A stretch of 64,000 nucleotides of DNA from Vallitalea pronyensis (lineage in GTDB: Bacteria > Bacillota > Clostridia > Lachnospirales > Vallitaleaceae): NCBI RefSeq assembly GCF_018141445.1, contig NZ_CP058649.1, positions 3,181,001-3,245,000 of the forward strand. Reading direction: 5' to 3'. Shown in pieces: positions 9,069 through 18,317 of the stretch (position 1 is its first letter; every line of letters starts with the position of its first letter). Below the pieces are notes generated by a model, which did not search any database, was not told where the DNA came from, and saw nothing but the letters and a program-made list of their open reading frames with translations. The translations under genes and the position numbers were made by a program.

Positions 9069-10415
9069 ATGGAGTTGATGGATAAAAACATATTGGTGAT
9101 TGGTATGGCGCGAAGTGGTATCAGTGCAGCCAAATTATGTATGGAAAAGCAAGGTCGTGTAACACTGTATGATGGAAAAACAAAAGAAGAATTAAAGGAC
9201 AGTATGCAATTGTTTGGTGACAAGAAACCGACATTTGCTTTTGGTTCATTTCATGATCAAGTGTTGGAACAAGTAGAGCTTATTGTCATGAGTCCAGGGG
9301 TACCACTTGATCTTCCATTCATTAAAAAAGCAGAAGCTATGGGCATACCTATATGGAGTGAAATGGAGTTGGCGTATCAATTGTGTGAAGCCCCAATCAT
9401 AGCCATTACAGGGACCAATGGTAAAACCACAACCACCACATTAGTGGGGGAAATTATGGGTGCTTATTGTGAACATACTTTTGTCGTGGGCAATATCGGT
9501 ACACCCTTTACAGAAGTCGTGGATCAAATAGACCGAGATAGTCAGGTTGTTGCTGAAATAAGCAGTTTCCAACTTGAAACAATCCATACATTTTCACCTG
9601 TGATAAGTGCAATACTGAATATTACACCGGATCACCTTAACAGACATAAAACCATGAAAAATTACATAAATGCTAAGTTAAGAATTACAGAAAATCAGCG
9701 TCCACATGATTATTGTATACTAAATTATGATAATGACATATGTCAATCACTGGCACATAAAGTACCAAGTCAAGTGATTTTCTTTAGCAAACATCCTATA
9801 GAAGAAAAAGGTGTTTACATAAGGGATGAATGGGTGTGTACGAACTTATATAATGAAGAAAAAAAACTTATACACACGCAGGACTTAGGGGAACATAATG
9901 TTGAAAACATCATGGCTGCTATAGCCATAACCATTTGTTATGGTGTATCTTTACATATTATATTGGATACGATAAAGGCCTTTAGAGGTGTTGCCCATCG
10001 TGTAGAATACGTGGAGACAATTAATGGTGTGCGCTATTTTAATGATTCCAAAGCAACCAATGAAGATGCTGCTATTAATGGTATACAATCCATGAAGTCT
10101 ACAACCGTTTTAATTGGTGGTGGTATGGATAAGGGGAGTTCATATGACTCATGGATACATTCATTTAATGGCAAGGTGAAAGCACTTATTCTCTTTGGAG
10201 AAACGGCATCCATTATTGAAGAAACAGCTAGGAAGTATAACTTTAATCAAGTATATCAAGTTGGTGATTTGAAAGAAGCTGTACTTAAGGCGTCGCAGCT
10301 TGCTGTACAAGGTGATAGTGTGTTACTTTCTCCAGCTTGTGCAAGCTGGGATATGTTTAAAGATTATGAGCAAAGAGGCGATATGTTCAAAGATTATGTC
10401 CGAGCATTGGTATAA
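9069..10415 (+). CDS. murD: UDP-N-acetylmuramoylalanine--D-glutamate ligase MurD
   Basis: 448-aa Mur ligase that adds D-glutamate to UDP-MurNAc-L-Ala. The N-terminal Rossmann-like domain starts with ILVIGMARSGISAAK. The P-loop is AITGTNGKTTTTT, followed by GNIGTPF and ISSFQLETI. The C-terminal domain contains HRVEYVETINGVRYFNDSKATN, a MurD hallmark, and SPACASWDMFKDYEQRGD at the end. ATG 9069 has AAGGAG 7-8 bases upstream. There is no murG or murC after it; the next gene is the SEDS protein. Confidence 0.96.
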   Translation: MELMDKNILVIGMARSGISAAKLCMEKQGRVTLYDGKTKEELKDSMQLFGDKKPTFAFGSFHDQVLEQVELIVMSPGVPLDLPFIKKAEAMGIPIWSEMELAYQLCEAPIIAITGTNGKTTTTTLVGEIMGAYCEHTFVVGNIGTPFTEVVDQIDRDSQVVAEISSFQLETIHTFSPVISAILNITPDHLNRHKTMKNYINAKLRITENQRPHDYCILNYDNDICQSLAHKVPSQVIFFSKHPIEEKGVYIRDEWVCTNLYNEEKKLIHTQDLGEHNVENIMAAIAITICYGVSLHIILDTIKAFRGVAHRVEYVETINGVRYFNDSKATNEDAAINGIQSMKSTTVLIGGGMDKGSSYDSWIHSFNGKVKALILFGETASIIEETARKYNFNQVYQVGDLKEAVLKASQLAVQGDSVLLSPACASWDMFKDYEQRGDMFKDYVRALV

Positions 10416-10493
10416 AACATGGGTTATAAGAGATATTAAAGCAGGAAGTTATCCGTTGTTAACATCTTACATTAATGGGAGGGGGTCTGATTC

Positions 10494-11639
10494 GTGCAGC
10501 AAGCAAGTCGAGAACATGTGAGAAAAAAAGGGTATTTTAGGCAAAAAAAAGAACAGACTGACTTTACCCTAGTAGCCATCGTGGTTATACTTATCATCTT
10601 TGGCATTGTTATGATTTATAGTTCCAGCTACTATGCAGGAGTTGAGGATTATAACGATAGTATGCATTACCTTAAAAAACAGCTGCTCTGGGGCGGATTA
10701 AGCCTTATTGTTATGTTTGTTGTATCAAGAATTGACTACCGTATTTTTAATCGTTTTATTGGACTTATGTATATTGCTTCAGTAGGGTTTTTAATTTTGG
10801 TTCTCTTAATAGGTGTAGAGAAAAAAGGAGCTAAAAGATGGTTAGATATTGGACCTGGTTTTCAACCATCTGAATTATCGAAACTGGTTATTATCTTTGT
10901 GGTGGCTTATCTTTGTTCTAAGATTGTAAATCATCTTGATAAATACCGTATGATGATGTTCGTACTTCTCATTATTGCTATTCCAGCTGGGCTAGTAGGT
11001 GTTGAAAATATGAGTACTGCTATTGTTGTATTTGCTGTAGGTATTGCAGTCTTATTTGTAGCAGTTCCTAAAGTACATAAGCTCATATTACTTACAGGTG
11101 TACCTAGCATTATAGGTGTGGTTGCACTTGTTCTGACAGCAAGTTATCGTTCTACCAGGATTACAACATGGTTAAATGGACCATGGACCGACCCTCTGGG
11201 GACGGGATATCAACCCATTCAATCGCTATACGCTATAGGGACAGGTGGACTCTTTGGAAGAGGACTTGGACAGAGTCTACAAAAGCAAGGATTTATACCA
11301 GAAGCCCAGAATGATTATATCTTTTCAATTATATGTGAAGAGTTGGGATTATTTGGTGCAGGGTTATTAATTATATTGTTTATACTCCTTATCTGGCGCT
11401 GTATGGTTATTGCAAGCAATTGTTCAGACCTTAATGGGCTACTCATCGTTGTTGGTGTGATGGCACAGATTGGTATGCAGGTCATCATTAATATTGCTGT
11501 TGTAACCAATAGTATACCTTCAACAGGTATGCCGTTACCTTTCATTAGCTATGGTGGGTCATCCCTTCTATTTCTAATGGTTGAGATAGGTGTAGTCCTT
11601 GGTATAGCTAGAAGATCCAAAATAAGTAAAGCAGGTTAG
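10494..11639 (+). CDS. ftsW: SEDS-family peptidoglycan glycosyltransferase FtsW/SpoVE
   Basis: 381-aa polytopic membrane protein of the SEDS family, the lipid II polymerase that partners a class B PBP. The GTG start at 10494 follows GGGAGGGGG. About ten transmembrane segments are visible. Diagnostic stretches include GAKRWLDIGPGFQPSELSKL, the loop with IQSLYAIGTGGLFGRGLGQS, QNDYIFSIICEELG, and the C-terminal GMPLPFISYGGSS. In Bacillus the gene here is spoVE, dedicated to cortex and engulfment. In this window there is one SEDS gene for two class B PBPs, so it could serve division, sporulation or both; sequence alone does not separate FtsW from SpoVE. Confidence 0.93.
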   Translation: MQQASREHVRKKGYFRQKKEQTDFTLVAIVVILIIFGIVMIYSSSYYAGVEDYNDSMHYLKKQLLWGGLSLIVMFVVSRIDYRIFNRFIGLMYIASVGFLILVLLIGVEKKGAKRWLDIGPGFQPSELSKLVIIFVVAYLCSKIVNHLDKYRMMMFVLLIIAIPAGLVGVENMSTAIVVFAVGIAVLFVAVPKVHKLILLTGVPSIIGVVALVLTASYRSTRITTWLNGPWTDPLGTGYQPIQSLYAIGTGGLFGRGLGQSLQKQGFIPEAQNDYIFSIICEELGLFGAGLLIILFILLIWRCMVIASNCSDLNGLLIVVGVMAQIGMQVIINIAVVTNSIPSTGMPLPFISYGGSSLLFLMVEIGVVLGIARRSKISKAG

Positions 11640-11878
11640 TGTAACTACAAATGATACTCCCCACGAAGAGTGGAACATTTAATTCAGTCGATTCATATGT
11701 TATATAGGGTGTATATTGCACCGAAAATATTTCGGATATGTACGAGGCCAGAAGCATTTTAAGAGGGCATAAAAGCTTCTTTTAATGTGAAAAGTACGAG
11801 GGTCTAACAGTAACATAAAAGAAATAAATGAATACTATAAATTATATAGAATTGCTATTTGTGCGGAGGTCGCAGTAC
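11640..11878 (+). other. 239-bp intergenic region ftsW-murA with two stem-loops (probable leader/attenuator)
   Basis: Two RNA hairpins can be drawn. The first, about 11711-11738, has a perfect 6-bp core CCGAAA/TTTCGG (loop ATA, 11721-11735) extended by GTATAT/ATATGT flanks. The second, 11750-11780, pairs AGAAGC(A)TTTTA with TAAAAGCTTCT (one bulged A) and continues into TTTT, so it could act as a weak terminator. murA begins at 11879. This fits either the end of the upstream transcript or an attenuated murA leader. I could not identify a strong promoter here. Confidence 0.45.
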
Positions 11879-13135
11879 ATGGGTAAATTTATAATAGAAG
11901 GTGGATACAGTCTAAGTGGCGAAGTCAAAGTACAAGGGTCTAAGAATGCGGTTCTCCCATTGCTTGCAGCTACTGTATTAAATAAAGGGAAAACGTATTT
12001 TTATAATTGCCCTAAGATACTTGATGTTTATAATATGCTTAACATATTAGCTGGAATAGGGTGTATGATTGAATGGGAAGATGATGTACTCATTATTGAC
12101 TCTTCCGTTATAACCACGCACATTATTCCAGAAAAATACGTTCAAATGATGAGGTCCTCCATTATTCTTTTAGGTTCTGTATTAAGCCGTTTGAAAAATG
12201 TGAAGATCTGCTTTCCAGGAGGCTGTTCTATAGGAACCAGGCCTATTGATTTACACTTGAAAGCACTCAAACAAATGAATGTGGCTATAAAAGATCGGCA
12301 TGGCTTTATTGAGTGCCATACCAACAAAATTATTGGCAATCATGTAAGTCTTGATTATCCAAGTGTTGGTGCCACTGAAAACATCATGTTGACAGCAGTT
12401 TTATCAGAAGGAACAACCGTCATTAATAATGCGGCGAAAGAACCTGAAATTTTAGAGCTTCAAGAGTTCTTAAATAAAATGGGGGCAAAAGTTCACGGTG
12501 CAGGTACAGATACCATTAGTATTCAAGGTGTATCTGAGCTGCAATCAGTTGAATATAGGATTATGCCAGATCGTATTGTTGCAGGTTCATATATGTGTGC
12601 CGTTGCAAGTGCAGGTGGAGAAGTATTACTGAAAGATGTCTGCAAGAGTCATATGAATGCCACAATCTCAAAGATGCAGGAAATGGGTTGTGTCATGAAA
12701 GAATATGACAAAAATATTTTAATTCAGGCACCTAAAAAGCTTCAATCCATTGATTTACTTAGGACGCAGCCCTATCCTGGTTTTCCTACGGATATGCAAG
12801 CACAGATTATGAATTGTTTCGTTATAGCAGATGGAACGAGTATTATCGCTGAAACAATTTTTGAGTCTAGATATAAGCATGTTGCAGAGTTAGTGAAGAT
12901 GGGTGCAGATATCATTACAGATGGAAGAATTGCCGTTATAAAAGGGGTCTCGCGGCTAAATGGTGCAGAAGTTTTTGCAGAAGATTTAAGAGGTGGAGCC
13001 GCATTAGTGCTTGCAGGCCTAGGTGCAGAAGGCGAGACAGTCGTTAATCATGCACACCACATTCTTAGAGGTTACGAGAATCTTGATCAAGATTTGGGCT
13101 TGTTAGGAGCAAAAATAAAATACACATCCGATTAA
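11879..13135 (+). CDS. murA: UDP-N-acetylglucosamine 1-carboxyvinyltransferase MurA
   Basis: 418-aa enolpyruvyl transferase, the first committed step of peptidoglycan synthesis (PEP + UDP-GlcNAc). I choose ATG 11879 (MGKFIIEGG), 8 bases after GGAGGT; the in-frame ATG at 11828 has no ribosome site. The protein shows the GSKNAVLPLLAA motif with the substrate Lys-Asn pair and the fosfomycin-target loop PGGC116SIGTRP with the catalytic cysteine. RMPDRI... is represented by YRIMPDRIVAGSY, and the C-terminus has DLRGGAALVLAGL. MurA in a dcw cluster between ftsW and divIB replaces the murG-murB genes found there in Bacillus. Fosfomycin sensitivity would be expected from the Cys. Confidence 0.95.
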   Translation: MGKFIIEGGYSLSGEVKVQGSKNAVLPLLAATVLNKGKTYFYNCPKILDVYNMLNILAGIGCMIEWEDDVLIIDSSVITTHIIPEKYVQMMRSSIILLGSVLSRLKNVKICFPGGCSIGTRPIDLHLKALKQMNVAIKDRHGFIECHTNKIIGNHVSLDYPSVGATENIMLTAVLSEGTTVINNAAKEPEILELQEFLNKMGAKVHGAGTDTISIQGVSELQSVEYRIMPDRIVAGSYMCAVASAGGEVLLKDVCKSHMNATISKMQEMGCVMKEYDKNILIQAPKKLQSIDLLRTQPYPGFPTDMQAQIMNCFVIADGTSIIAETIFESRYKHVAELVKMGADIITDGRIAVIKGVSRLNGAEVFAEDLRGGAALVLAGLGAEGETVVNHAHHILRGYENLDQDLGLLGAKIKYTSD

Positions 13136-13145
13136 AGGTGATATT

Positions 13146-13901
13146 ATGTCCAATATTATATCCATAGATAAAGCAAAAAAACGCAGGGGTAAACCCGGCA
13201 AGTATGTTGTCCTTATGTTATGTTTATTATGTGTAAGTGTTATCTTTGGGTACCAACTCATCAATAAGAATCAAATAAGTGTTGTGGGTAATGAGCTACA
13301 TACAGAAGAGACCATCAAGGATATTGTTGGTATCCATGAGAAAACCAATTTATTTATATATAAATTAGCTAAAAAAGAGCCACAGTTAGGAAACTATCCA
13401 TATATTGAGAATATAGATATCCAATATACCTCGTTTAATAAGGTACAGCTAATTGTTAATGAGAAGAGCGTCATATCGTATATTCCGTATATGGGTAAAT
13501 ACCTTTGCTTGGATAAAGATGGGCGTGTCATTGATTATACCAACGACGTTCAGCCAGAGATTCCCATTGTACGTGGTCTATCGTTTGATCATTTCGTCAT
13601 AGGGGACAAGCTCTTTCATAACCGAGAGGATATCTTTGATGCCATATTGGAAATATCCCATAAGATGGTAAAATTTGACCTTAAAATTGCTTATATTGAC
13701 TTTAATTACAACGACCCAGACCAAATTGAGATAAAAATCGACAATATATCTATACGCATTGGCAACATTCAACAGATTAATAGGAAATTCGAACTATTAA
13801 AGGAGTACTTGCAAAAAATACCAAGTGGTGTGAAGGGCGTATTTGACTTGCGTAAGCCGGATGATAATGAAATTATTTTTCAACCTGACAATAGGAAATA
13901 A
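13146..13901 (+). CDS. divIB: cell division protein DivIB/FtsQ
   Basis: 251-aa bitopic protein. A basic cytoplasmic tail (KAKKRRGKPGK) precedes one transmembrane helix at about 20-40 (YVVLMLCLLCVSVIFGYQL). A POTRA domain follows from about 43 (ISVVGNELHTEETIKDIVGI), then the beta domain of FtsQ/DivIB. The protein joins FtsL and DivIC in the septal regulatory complex. The motif around KVQLIVNEKSVISYIPYMGKY...DKDGRVI matches the family's conserved region. ATG 13146 follows AAAGGTGAT. It lies 10 bp after murA and is the last gene before the ftsZ promoter region. Confidence 0.9.
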   Translation: MSNIISIDKAKKRRGKPGKYVVLMLCLLCVSVIFGYQLINKNQISVVGNELHTEETIKDIVGIHEKTNLFIYKLAKKEPQLGNYPYIENIDIQYTSFNKVQLIVNEKSVISYIPYMGKYLCLDKDGRVIDYTNDVQPEIPIVRGLSFDHFVIGDKLFHNREDIFDAILEISHKMVKFDLKIAYIDFNYNDPDQIEIKIDNISIRIGNIQQINRKFELLKEYLQKIPSGVKGVFDLRKPDDNEIIFQPDNRK

Positions 13902-14085
13902 TTCGGGGTTGACAGGAGAGAAAATGATTATTATCGTAATTACATAAAAAAATAATGAATTATTTTCATTTTTTTATTGATTAATTGAATAAAAAAATAT
14001 ATTATTATGTGTAAGAGGTTTTATACAACAAAATTAAAGAGGGAAATACATATAGATTATATAAAGTTCGTTAGGAGGAAATACG
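13902..14085 (+). promoter_or_regulatory. ftsZ promoter region with sigma-A promoter and AT-rich palindrome
   Basis: TTGATT (13977-13982), a 17-bp spacer and TATTAT (14000-14005) form a good sigma-A promoter about 80 bp before ftsZ. A second possible promoter starts with TTGACA at 13909-13914 but has only a poor -10. Between them AAAATAAT-GA-ATTATTTT (13949-13966) is a perfect 8-bp inverted repeat with a 2-base centre, which could be an operator or part of an upstream transcript end. The ribosome site AGGAGGAA sits at 14073-14080. Confidence 0.6.
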
Positions 14086-15219
14086 TTGCTCGAAATTAAA
14101 ATGAATGAAAAGGCAAGTGTGGCAAAGATTATTGTCATTGGTGTTGGTGGAGGTGGTAACAACGCTGTCAATCGTATGATTGAAGATCAATTAAATGGTG
14201 TTGAATTTATTGCCGTTAATACAGATGTACAAGCACTTCAATGTTCAAAAGCATCTGTTAAAATACAAATTGGCGAGAAGCTCACAAGGGGATTAGGCGC
14301 TGGAGCTAACCCAGATGTTGGACTTAATGCCGCAGAAGAAAGTAAAGAAGAATTAGCAGAAGTAATTAAAGGCGCTGATATGGTATTTGTTACTGCTGGT
14401 ATGGGCGGTGGTACAGGTACAGGAGCTGCACCTGTGATAACAAGTATTTCAAAGGAAATGGGTATTCTTACTGTCGGTGTTGTGACGAAGCCATTTGATT
14501 TTGAGGGGCGTGTCAGAATGCAGAATGCCGAACTAGGTATTGAGGCATTGAAGAAGTCAGTGGATACATTGATTGTTATTCCAAACCAAAAGTTATTATC
14601 CATTATTGATAGAAGAACAACCGTTAGAGATGCATTTAAAAAAGCGGATGAAGTGTTACAACAAGGTGTTCAGGGAATTTCAGATTTGATTTATACACCT
14701 GGTATTATTAACTTAGACTTTGCTGACGTAGAAACGGTGATGTCAAGTAAAGGTATTGCACATATTGGTATCGGACGAGCTAAAGGCGATAATAAATCCG
14801 AAGAAGCTGCTAAAATGGCGATTTCAAGTCCATTGCTTGAAACAACCATTGGAGGCGCTCGCCATATTCTTATTAACATAAGTGGTGATTCGAACATGTC
14901 CATGTTTGAGGCCAATGATGCTATTCAATTAATTCAAGAAGCAACAGGTAATGATTCCAATATTATCTATGGTCAAATTATTGATGATTCACTTCAAGAC
15001 GAGCTTGTTGTCACAGTTATTGCTACAGGATTTGAGTCAACACCAACCATGGAATCATCTATGCGACGTTCAACAAGTGTTAATGGATCGGCAGAGATGC
15101 ATAAGACCAATACCATGGCAAGTGCAACAACAGAGCCTCGTGCTGAAAACAAAGATATACATATTGACGAAAAACCAATCGACATACCACCTTTCTTACA
15201 AAGAAAACGTAATCGATAG
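14086..15219 (+). CDS. ftsZ: cell division GTPase FtsZ
   Basis: 377-aa tubulin homologue that forms the Z-ring. The TTG start at 14086 is positioned by AGGAGGAA 7 bases upstream. The N-terminal GTPase domain has [14 protein letters not shown], the tubulin signature [10 protein letters not shown] at about 107-116, and the T7 loop [11 protein letters not shown]. The C-terminal linker (about 320-365) is variable. The last residues [13 protein letters not shown] are the conserved C-terminal peptide that binds partners such as FtsA or SepF, followed by basic residues. No ftsA gene precedes it, unlike Bacillus; the membrane anchor must be encoded elsewhere. A strong terminator follows. Confidence 0.98.
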   Translation: MLEIKMNEKASVAKIIVIGVGGGGNNAVNRMIEDQLNGVEFIAVNTDVQALQCSKASVKIQIGEKLTRGLGAGANPDVGLNAAEESKEELAEVIKGADMVFVTAGMGGGTGTGAAPVITSISKEMGILTVGVVTKPFDFEGRVRMQNAELGIEALKKSVDTLIVIPNQKLLSIIDRRTTVRDAFKKADEVLQQGVQGISDLIYTPGIINLDFADVETVMSSKGIAHIGIGRAKGDNKSEEAAKMAISSPLLETTIGGARHILINISGDSNMSMFEANDAIQLIQEATGNDSNIIYGQIIDDSLQDELVVTVIATGFESTPTMESSMRRSTSVNGSAEMHKTNTMASATTEPRAENKDIHIDEKPIDIPPFLQRKRNR

Positions 15220-15230
15220 GTATTTAGAGA

Positions 15231-15257
15231 AAAAGCATTCCAATAGGGATGCTTTTT
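15231..15257 (+). terminator. rho-independent terminator after ftsZ
   Basis: AAAAGCATTCC pairs with GGGATGCTTTT (11 bp, one G-U) across a 4-base loop and runs into a T tract at 15253-15257. It begins 12 bases after the ftsZ stop and separates the dcw cluster from spoIIGA. Confidence 0.88.
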
Positions 15258-15383
15258 TAGTTTGCCAATGATTGACCCCCTTGTATAGCATACTAGATAA
15301 AAAATTTATCCTTCCTTCCCCATCACTTCAACGGTGCAACTAACAGAAAAATAAAAATAAAAAAATAATTATGTCTGATGATT

Positions 15384-15417
15384 TTTGACAAATTATTCCA
15401 ATTCGTCGTGATATAAT
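15384..15417 (+). promoter_or_regulatory. spoIIG promoter: sigma-A elements with 21-bp spacer and Spo0A box
   Basis: TTGACA (15385-15390) and TATAAT (15412-15417) are both perfect but are 21 bp apart, 4 bp beyond the optimum. In Bacillus the spoIIG promoter is known for just such an over-long spacer, which makes it dependent on phosphorylated Spo0A. The bases TTTGACAAA at 15384-15392 read TTTGTCAAA on the other strand, matching a Spo0A box (TTTGTCRAA), and overlap the -35. The promoter is about 55 bp upstream of spoIIGA. Confidence 0.72.
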
Positions 15418-15471
15418 GGTTTTAGTTAAATCCACTAGTCTAAGAAAATAATAAAGAAAAGGAGGGGGGGC

Positions 15472-16389
15472 GTGTACACAGAGGTTTATATCGATATGGT
15501 CTTTTTAATTAACTTGATCATGGATTATTTTATTCTTTGGATTGTAAAAGTATGGACCAAACGACATGTGAAAAAAATTCGATTAGGTATTGCTGCCGTT
15601 GTTGGGGCAGTTATCACATGTTTAATTATTCTTATCCCATATAGTAATTATTTTACCAATGTTATCGTAGGGTATTTATTAACCAGTCTAATGTTGATCT
15701 ATATCGCATTTAGACCCCGTCGTATAAGTGAACTTATCAAATTAACCATTATCATGTATTTAAGCGCTGTTATGCTAGGCGGTATTATGTTTGCTTTATA
15801 TTATTATTCTTCAATTGGTGTCGCATTCAGTAAAGTCATCAATAGTACATATCATATGGATTTAAAAGTTGGGTTATTGATTGTGTTTGGCGTGATTGCT
15901 ATTATCATTATCAAGATTGTTAGTCGAACCATGACCAGTACTGTGCTGGTTAATAAAAATTTGTTCGGCATTGAAATCCATATTAATGCACATTGTATTA
16001 ATGTGAATGGTCTTTTGGACACAGGTAACAATCTATATGACCCCATTACAAAAAATCCTGTCATTATTGCAGAAAGTAACTTATTAGGTGAATTATTTAA
16101 AGACGATAATCTAGAATTGCTGAAGTCCATATCAGAAAATATGTATGATCTTACAGAGTTTGCTGAATTAGGCTTGAAAACTCAGCTAAAACTAAGGCTT
16201 ATTCCTTTTTCCTCTTTGGGAAATGATAATGGCATGTTGCCCGGAATAGTAGCGGATCATATTCGTATTAATTTGGGTGACCAAACAAAAGATTTTCATG
16301 ATGTGGTTATTGCCATGTATAATAAGAAGCTATCCAATGACAACAGCTATCAAGTACTTTTACATCCAGAGCTGGTAAAAGCACTATAG
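15472..16389 (+). CDS. spoIIGA: sporulation sigma-E factor-processing peptidase SpoIIGA
   Basis: 305-aa membrane-bound aspartic protease that removes the pro-sequence of sigma-E in the mother cell after a signal from the forespore (SpoIIR). The GTG start at 15472 follows GGAGGGGGG. The N-terminal half has five hydrophobic segments (from about 6 to 150). The C-terminal soluble half has the aspartyl protease motif GLLD183TGNNLYDP; the position matches the catalytic Asp of the Bacillus enzyme. The start MYTEVYIDMVFLINLIMDY is characteristic. It is directly followed by its substrate gene sigE, as in other spore formers. Confidence 0.96.
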   Translation: MYTEVYIDMVFLINLIMDYFILWIVKVWTKRHVKKIRLGIAAVVGAVITCLIILIPYSNYFTNVIVGYLLTSLMLIYIAFRPRRISELIKLTIIMYLSAVMLGGIMFALYYYSSIGVAFSKVINSTYHMDLKVGLLIVFGVIAIIIIKIVSRTMTSTVLVNKNLFGIEIHINAHCINVNGLLDTGNNLYDPITKNPVIIAESNLLGELFKDDNLELLKSISENMYDLTEFAELGLKTQLKLRLIPFSSLGNDNGMLPGIVADHIRINLGDQTKDFHDVVIAMYNKKLSNDNSYQVLLHPELVKAL

Positions 16390-16514
16390 GTGATCGTATG
16401 CAATGTATGAGCTTAAGATAATAATCATACAGACTAAGTATTAACTAAAAAGCAAAGGAATATTTTTAACGAGGTGTCATCCATGTTAAAAGTATAGGAA
16501 TAGGGGGAATTGAA

Positions 16515-17255
16515 TTGGCTTGCAAAAGCAATCTTGTATATGAGATATTAAGTATGAATTTAATTAAGAAATTTAAAAAACTATTACTATGGGATAACGG
16601 TGAAATTCATTACATTGGCGGTAGTGAGATTTTACCAGCTCCTCTTGGCAATGAAGAAGAATCCAGAATCATAGGTATGTTAGGTAGTGAACAGGATATA
16701 AAAGTGAAGTCCACCCTCATTGAACACAACCTGCGTCTAGTGGTTTATATTGCTAAGAAATTTGAAAATACAGGTATTGGTGTAGAAGATCTTATTTCCA
16801 TTGGTACAATAGGTCTTATCAAGTCCATAAACACCTTTAAACCTGATAAAAAGATTAAGTTAGCTACATATGCCTCACGATGCATAGAAAATGAAATTTT
16901 GATGTATTTACGAAGGAACAATAAGACAAAACTTGAAATATCCATTGATGAACCACTCAATGTGGATTGGGATGGGAATGAACTGCTTTTATCGGACATT
17001 TTAGGAACTGAGGAAGATGTAATCTATCGCAATATTGAAGAAGAAGTTGATAAAGAGTTGTTAAAAAAGGCATTAAACAAATTATCTAGTCGGGAAAAAA
17101 TAATTGTTGAGCTTCGATTTGGACTAAAAGCAGATGGCGAAGAAAAAACACAAAAGGAAGTTGCTGATATGTTGGGGATTTCACAATCTTACATATCCAG
17201 ATTAGAAAAGAAAATTATCAAAAGATTGCAGAAGGAAATTATTAGAATGCAATAA
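16515..17255 (+). CDS. sigE: RNA polymerase sporulation sigma factor SigE (pro-sigma-E)
   Basis: 246-aa early mother-cell sigma factor made as a membrane-tethered precursor. The TTG start at 16515 has GGGGG about 8 bases upstream; ATG 16557 is a less well supported alternative. The N-terminal pro-sequence ([20 protein letters not shown]...) is amphipathic and ends before the conserved cleavage region [15 protein letters not shown], where SpoIIGA cuts. Region 2 contains [34 protein letters not shown] and [14 protein letters not shown]-like residues ([13 protein letters not shown]). Region 4 ends with a helix-turn-helix ([22 protein letters not shown]). It is 125 bp after spoIIGA. Confidence 0.96.
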   Translation: MACKSNLVYEILSMNLIKKFKKLLLWDNGEIHYIGGSEILPAPLGNEEESRIIGMLGSEQDIKVKSTLIEHNLRLVVYIAKKFENTGIGVEDLISIGTIGLIKSINTFKPDKKIKLATYASRCIENEILMYLRRNNKTKLEISIDEPLNVDWDGNELLLSDILGTEEDVIYRNIEEEVDKELLKKALNKLSSREKIIVELRFGLKADGEEKTQKEVADMLGISQSYISRLEKKIIKRLQKEIIRMQ

Positions 17256-17261
17256 ATTGTG

Positions 17262-17293
17262 GTATAAATATATGACCACTGGCAATCATTTTA
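17262..17293 (+). promoter_or_regulatory. possible forespore (sigma-F/sigma-G type) promoter upstream of sigG
   Basis: The 245-bp gap between sigE and sigG contains GTATA (17262-17266) followed after 14 bp by GGCAATCAT, and after 20 bp by CATTTTA (17287-17293). GTATA fits the -35 of both sigma-F and sigma-G; the two downstream motifs resemble their respective -10 elements, but neither spacing is ideal (about 16 and 18 expected). sigG is a sigma-F gene in Bacillus, so a forespore promoter is expected somewhere in this gap. Confidence 0.3.
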
Positions 17294-17500
17294 ATATATG
17301 AGTTATATTTCACAATGATTATTAAGCACATGATAATGTTTTGTTATGGTGTTAAGAAAAATTGACAATTTGTCATGTTGGTTAACACCCAATCAATCGA
17401 AACAGAACATGTTGCTCAGGTATCATCATGAAAGGATAAGTGGAGATGAAAATTAATATTCCGCGGATTCATATGACTAAATGATTACTGGAGGTAGCGT

Positions 17501-18277
17501 ATGGCATTAAACAAAGTTGAAATATGTGGTGTTAACACATCCAAATTACCTATATTAAAAAATGATGAAAAGAAAGTGTTGTTTGATAAGATTCTTGATG
17601 GGGATCTAGAAGCAAGAGATGCTTACATTCATGGTAATTTGAGACTTGTTTTAAGTGTTATTCAACGATTTAGTAACTCAGGGGAAATGGTAGATGATTT
17701 ATTCCAAGTGGGTTGTGTCGGACTCATTAAAGCAATAGATAATTTTGATATAACTCAAAATGTTAAGTTTTCAACGTATGCCGTACCAATGATAATTGGG
17801 GAAATAAGACGTTATCTAAGAGATAATAATAGTATTCGTGTCAGCAGATCTCTAAGAGATACAGCGTATAAAGCCCTTCAAGCCAAAGAAAGACTCTTAA
17901 GACAAAATAATAAAGAACCCACCATTATGGAGATTTCAAAAGAGTTAGACATGAAAAAAGAAGATGTTGTATTTGCTCTAGATGCAATACAAGACCCTGT
18001 ATCATTATTTGAACCCGTCTATAACGATGGCGGTGACTCCTTATATATAATGGACCAAGTGAGCGATAAGAAAAACAAAGAAGAGACATGGGTAAGGTCC
18101 ATTGCTCTTGGTGAAGCCATGAAGAAACTTCCACGAAGAGAGTATAATATACTAAAGCTAAGATTTTTTGAAGGTAAGACACAGATGGAAGTAGCCAGTG
18201 AAATCAGTATTTCACAAGCACAAGTTTCACGTTTGGAAAAATCAGCTATAAGGCATATGAAACGATATCTAAATTAG
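17501..18277 (+). CDS. sigG: RNA polymerase sporulation sigma factor SigG
   Basis: 258-aa late forespore sigma factor. The extreme N-terminus MALNKVEICGVNTSKLPILKN is nearly diagnostic of SigG (CsfB/Gin-binding region). Region 2 reads GNLRLVLSVIQRF...DDLFQVGCVGLIKAIDNFD and TYAVPMIIGEIRRYLRD. Region 3 starts with SIRVSRSLRDTAYKAL, typical of sigma-F/G. Region 4 has the helix-turn-helix TQMEVASEISISQAQVSRLEKSA. ATG 17501 follows TGGAGGTAGCGT. The order spoIIGA-sigE-sigG is conserved across spore formers. Confidence 0.97.
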   Translation: MALNKVEICGVNTSKLPILKNDEKKVLFDKILDGDLEARDAYIHGNLRLVLSVIQRFSNSGEMVDDLFQVGCVGLIKAIDNFDITQNVKFSTYAVPMIIGEIRRYLRDNNSIRVSRSLRDTAYKALQAKERLLRQNNKEPTIMEISKELDMKKEDVVFALDAIQDPVSLFEPVYNDGGDSLYIMDQVSDKKNKEETWVRSIALGEAMKKLPRREYNILKLRFFEGKTQMEVASEISISQAQVSRLEKSAIRHMKRYLN

Positions 18278-18317
18278 TGAATCCGTATATAAGGACTGCT
18301 CTAGGGGGAAATAATAG

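Noticed and set aside
17256-17290. Terminator after sigE (GTGGT...ACCAC)
   Set aside because: Only a 5-bp stem and no T tract; read-through from sigE into sigG is expected anyway.
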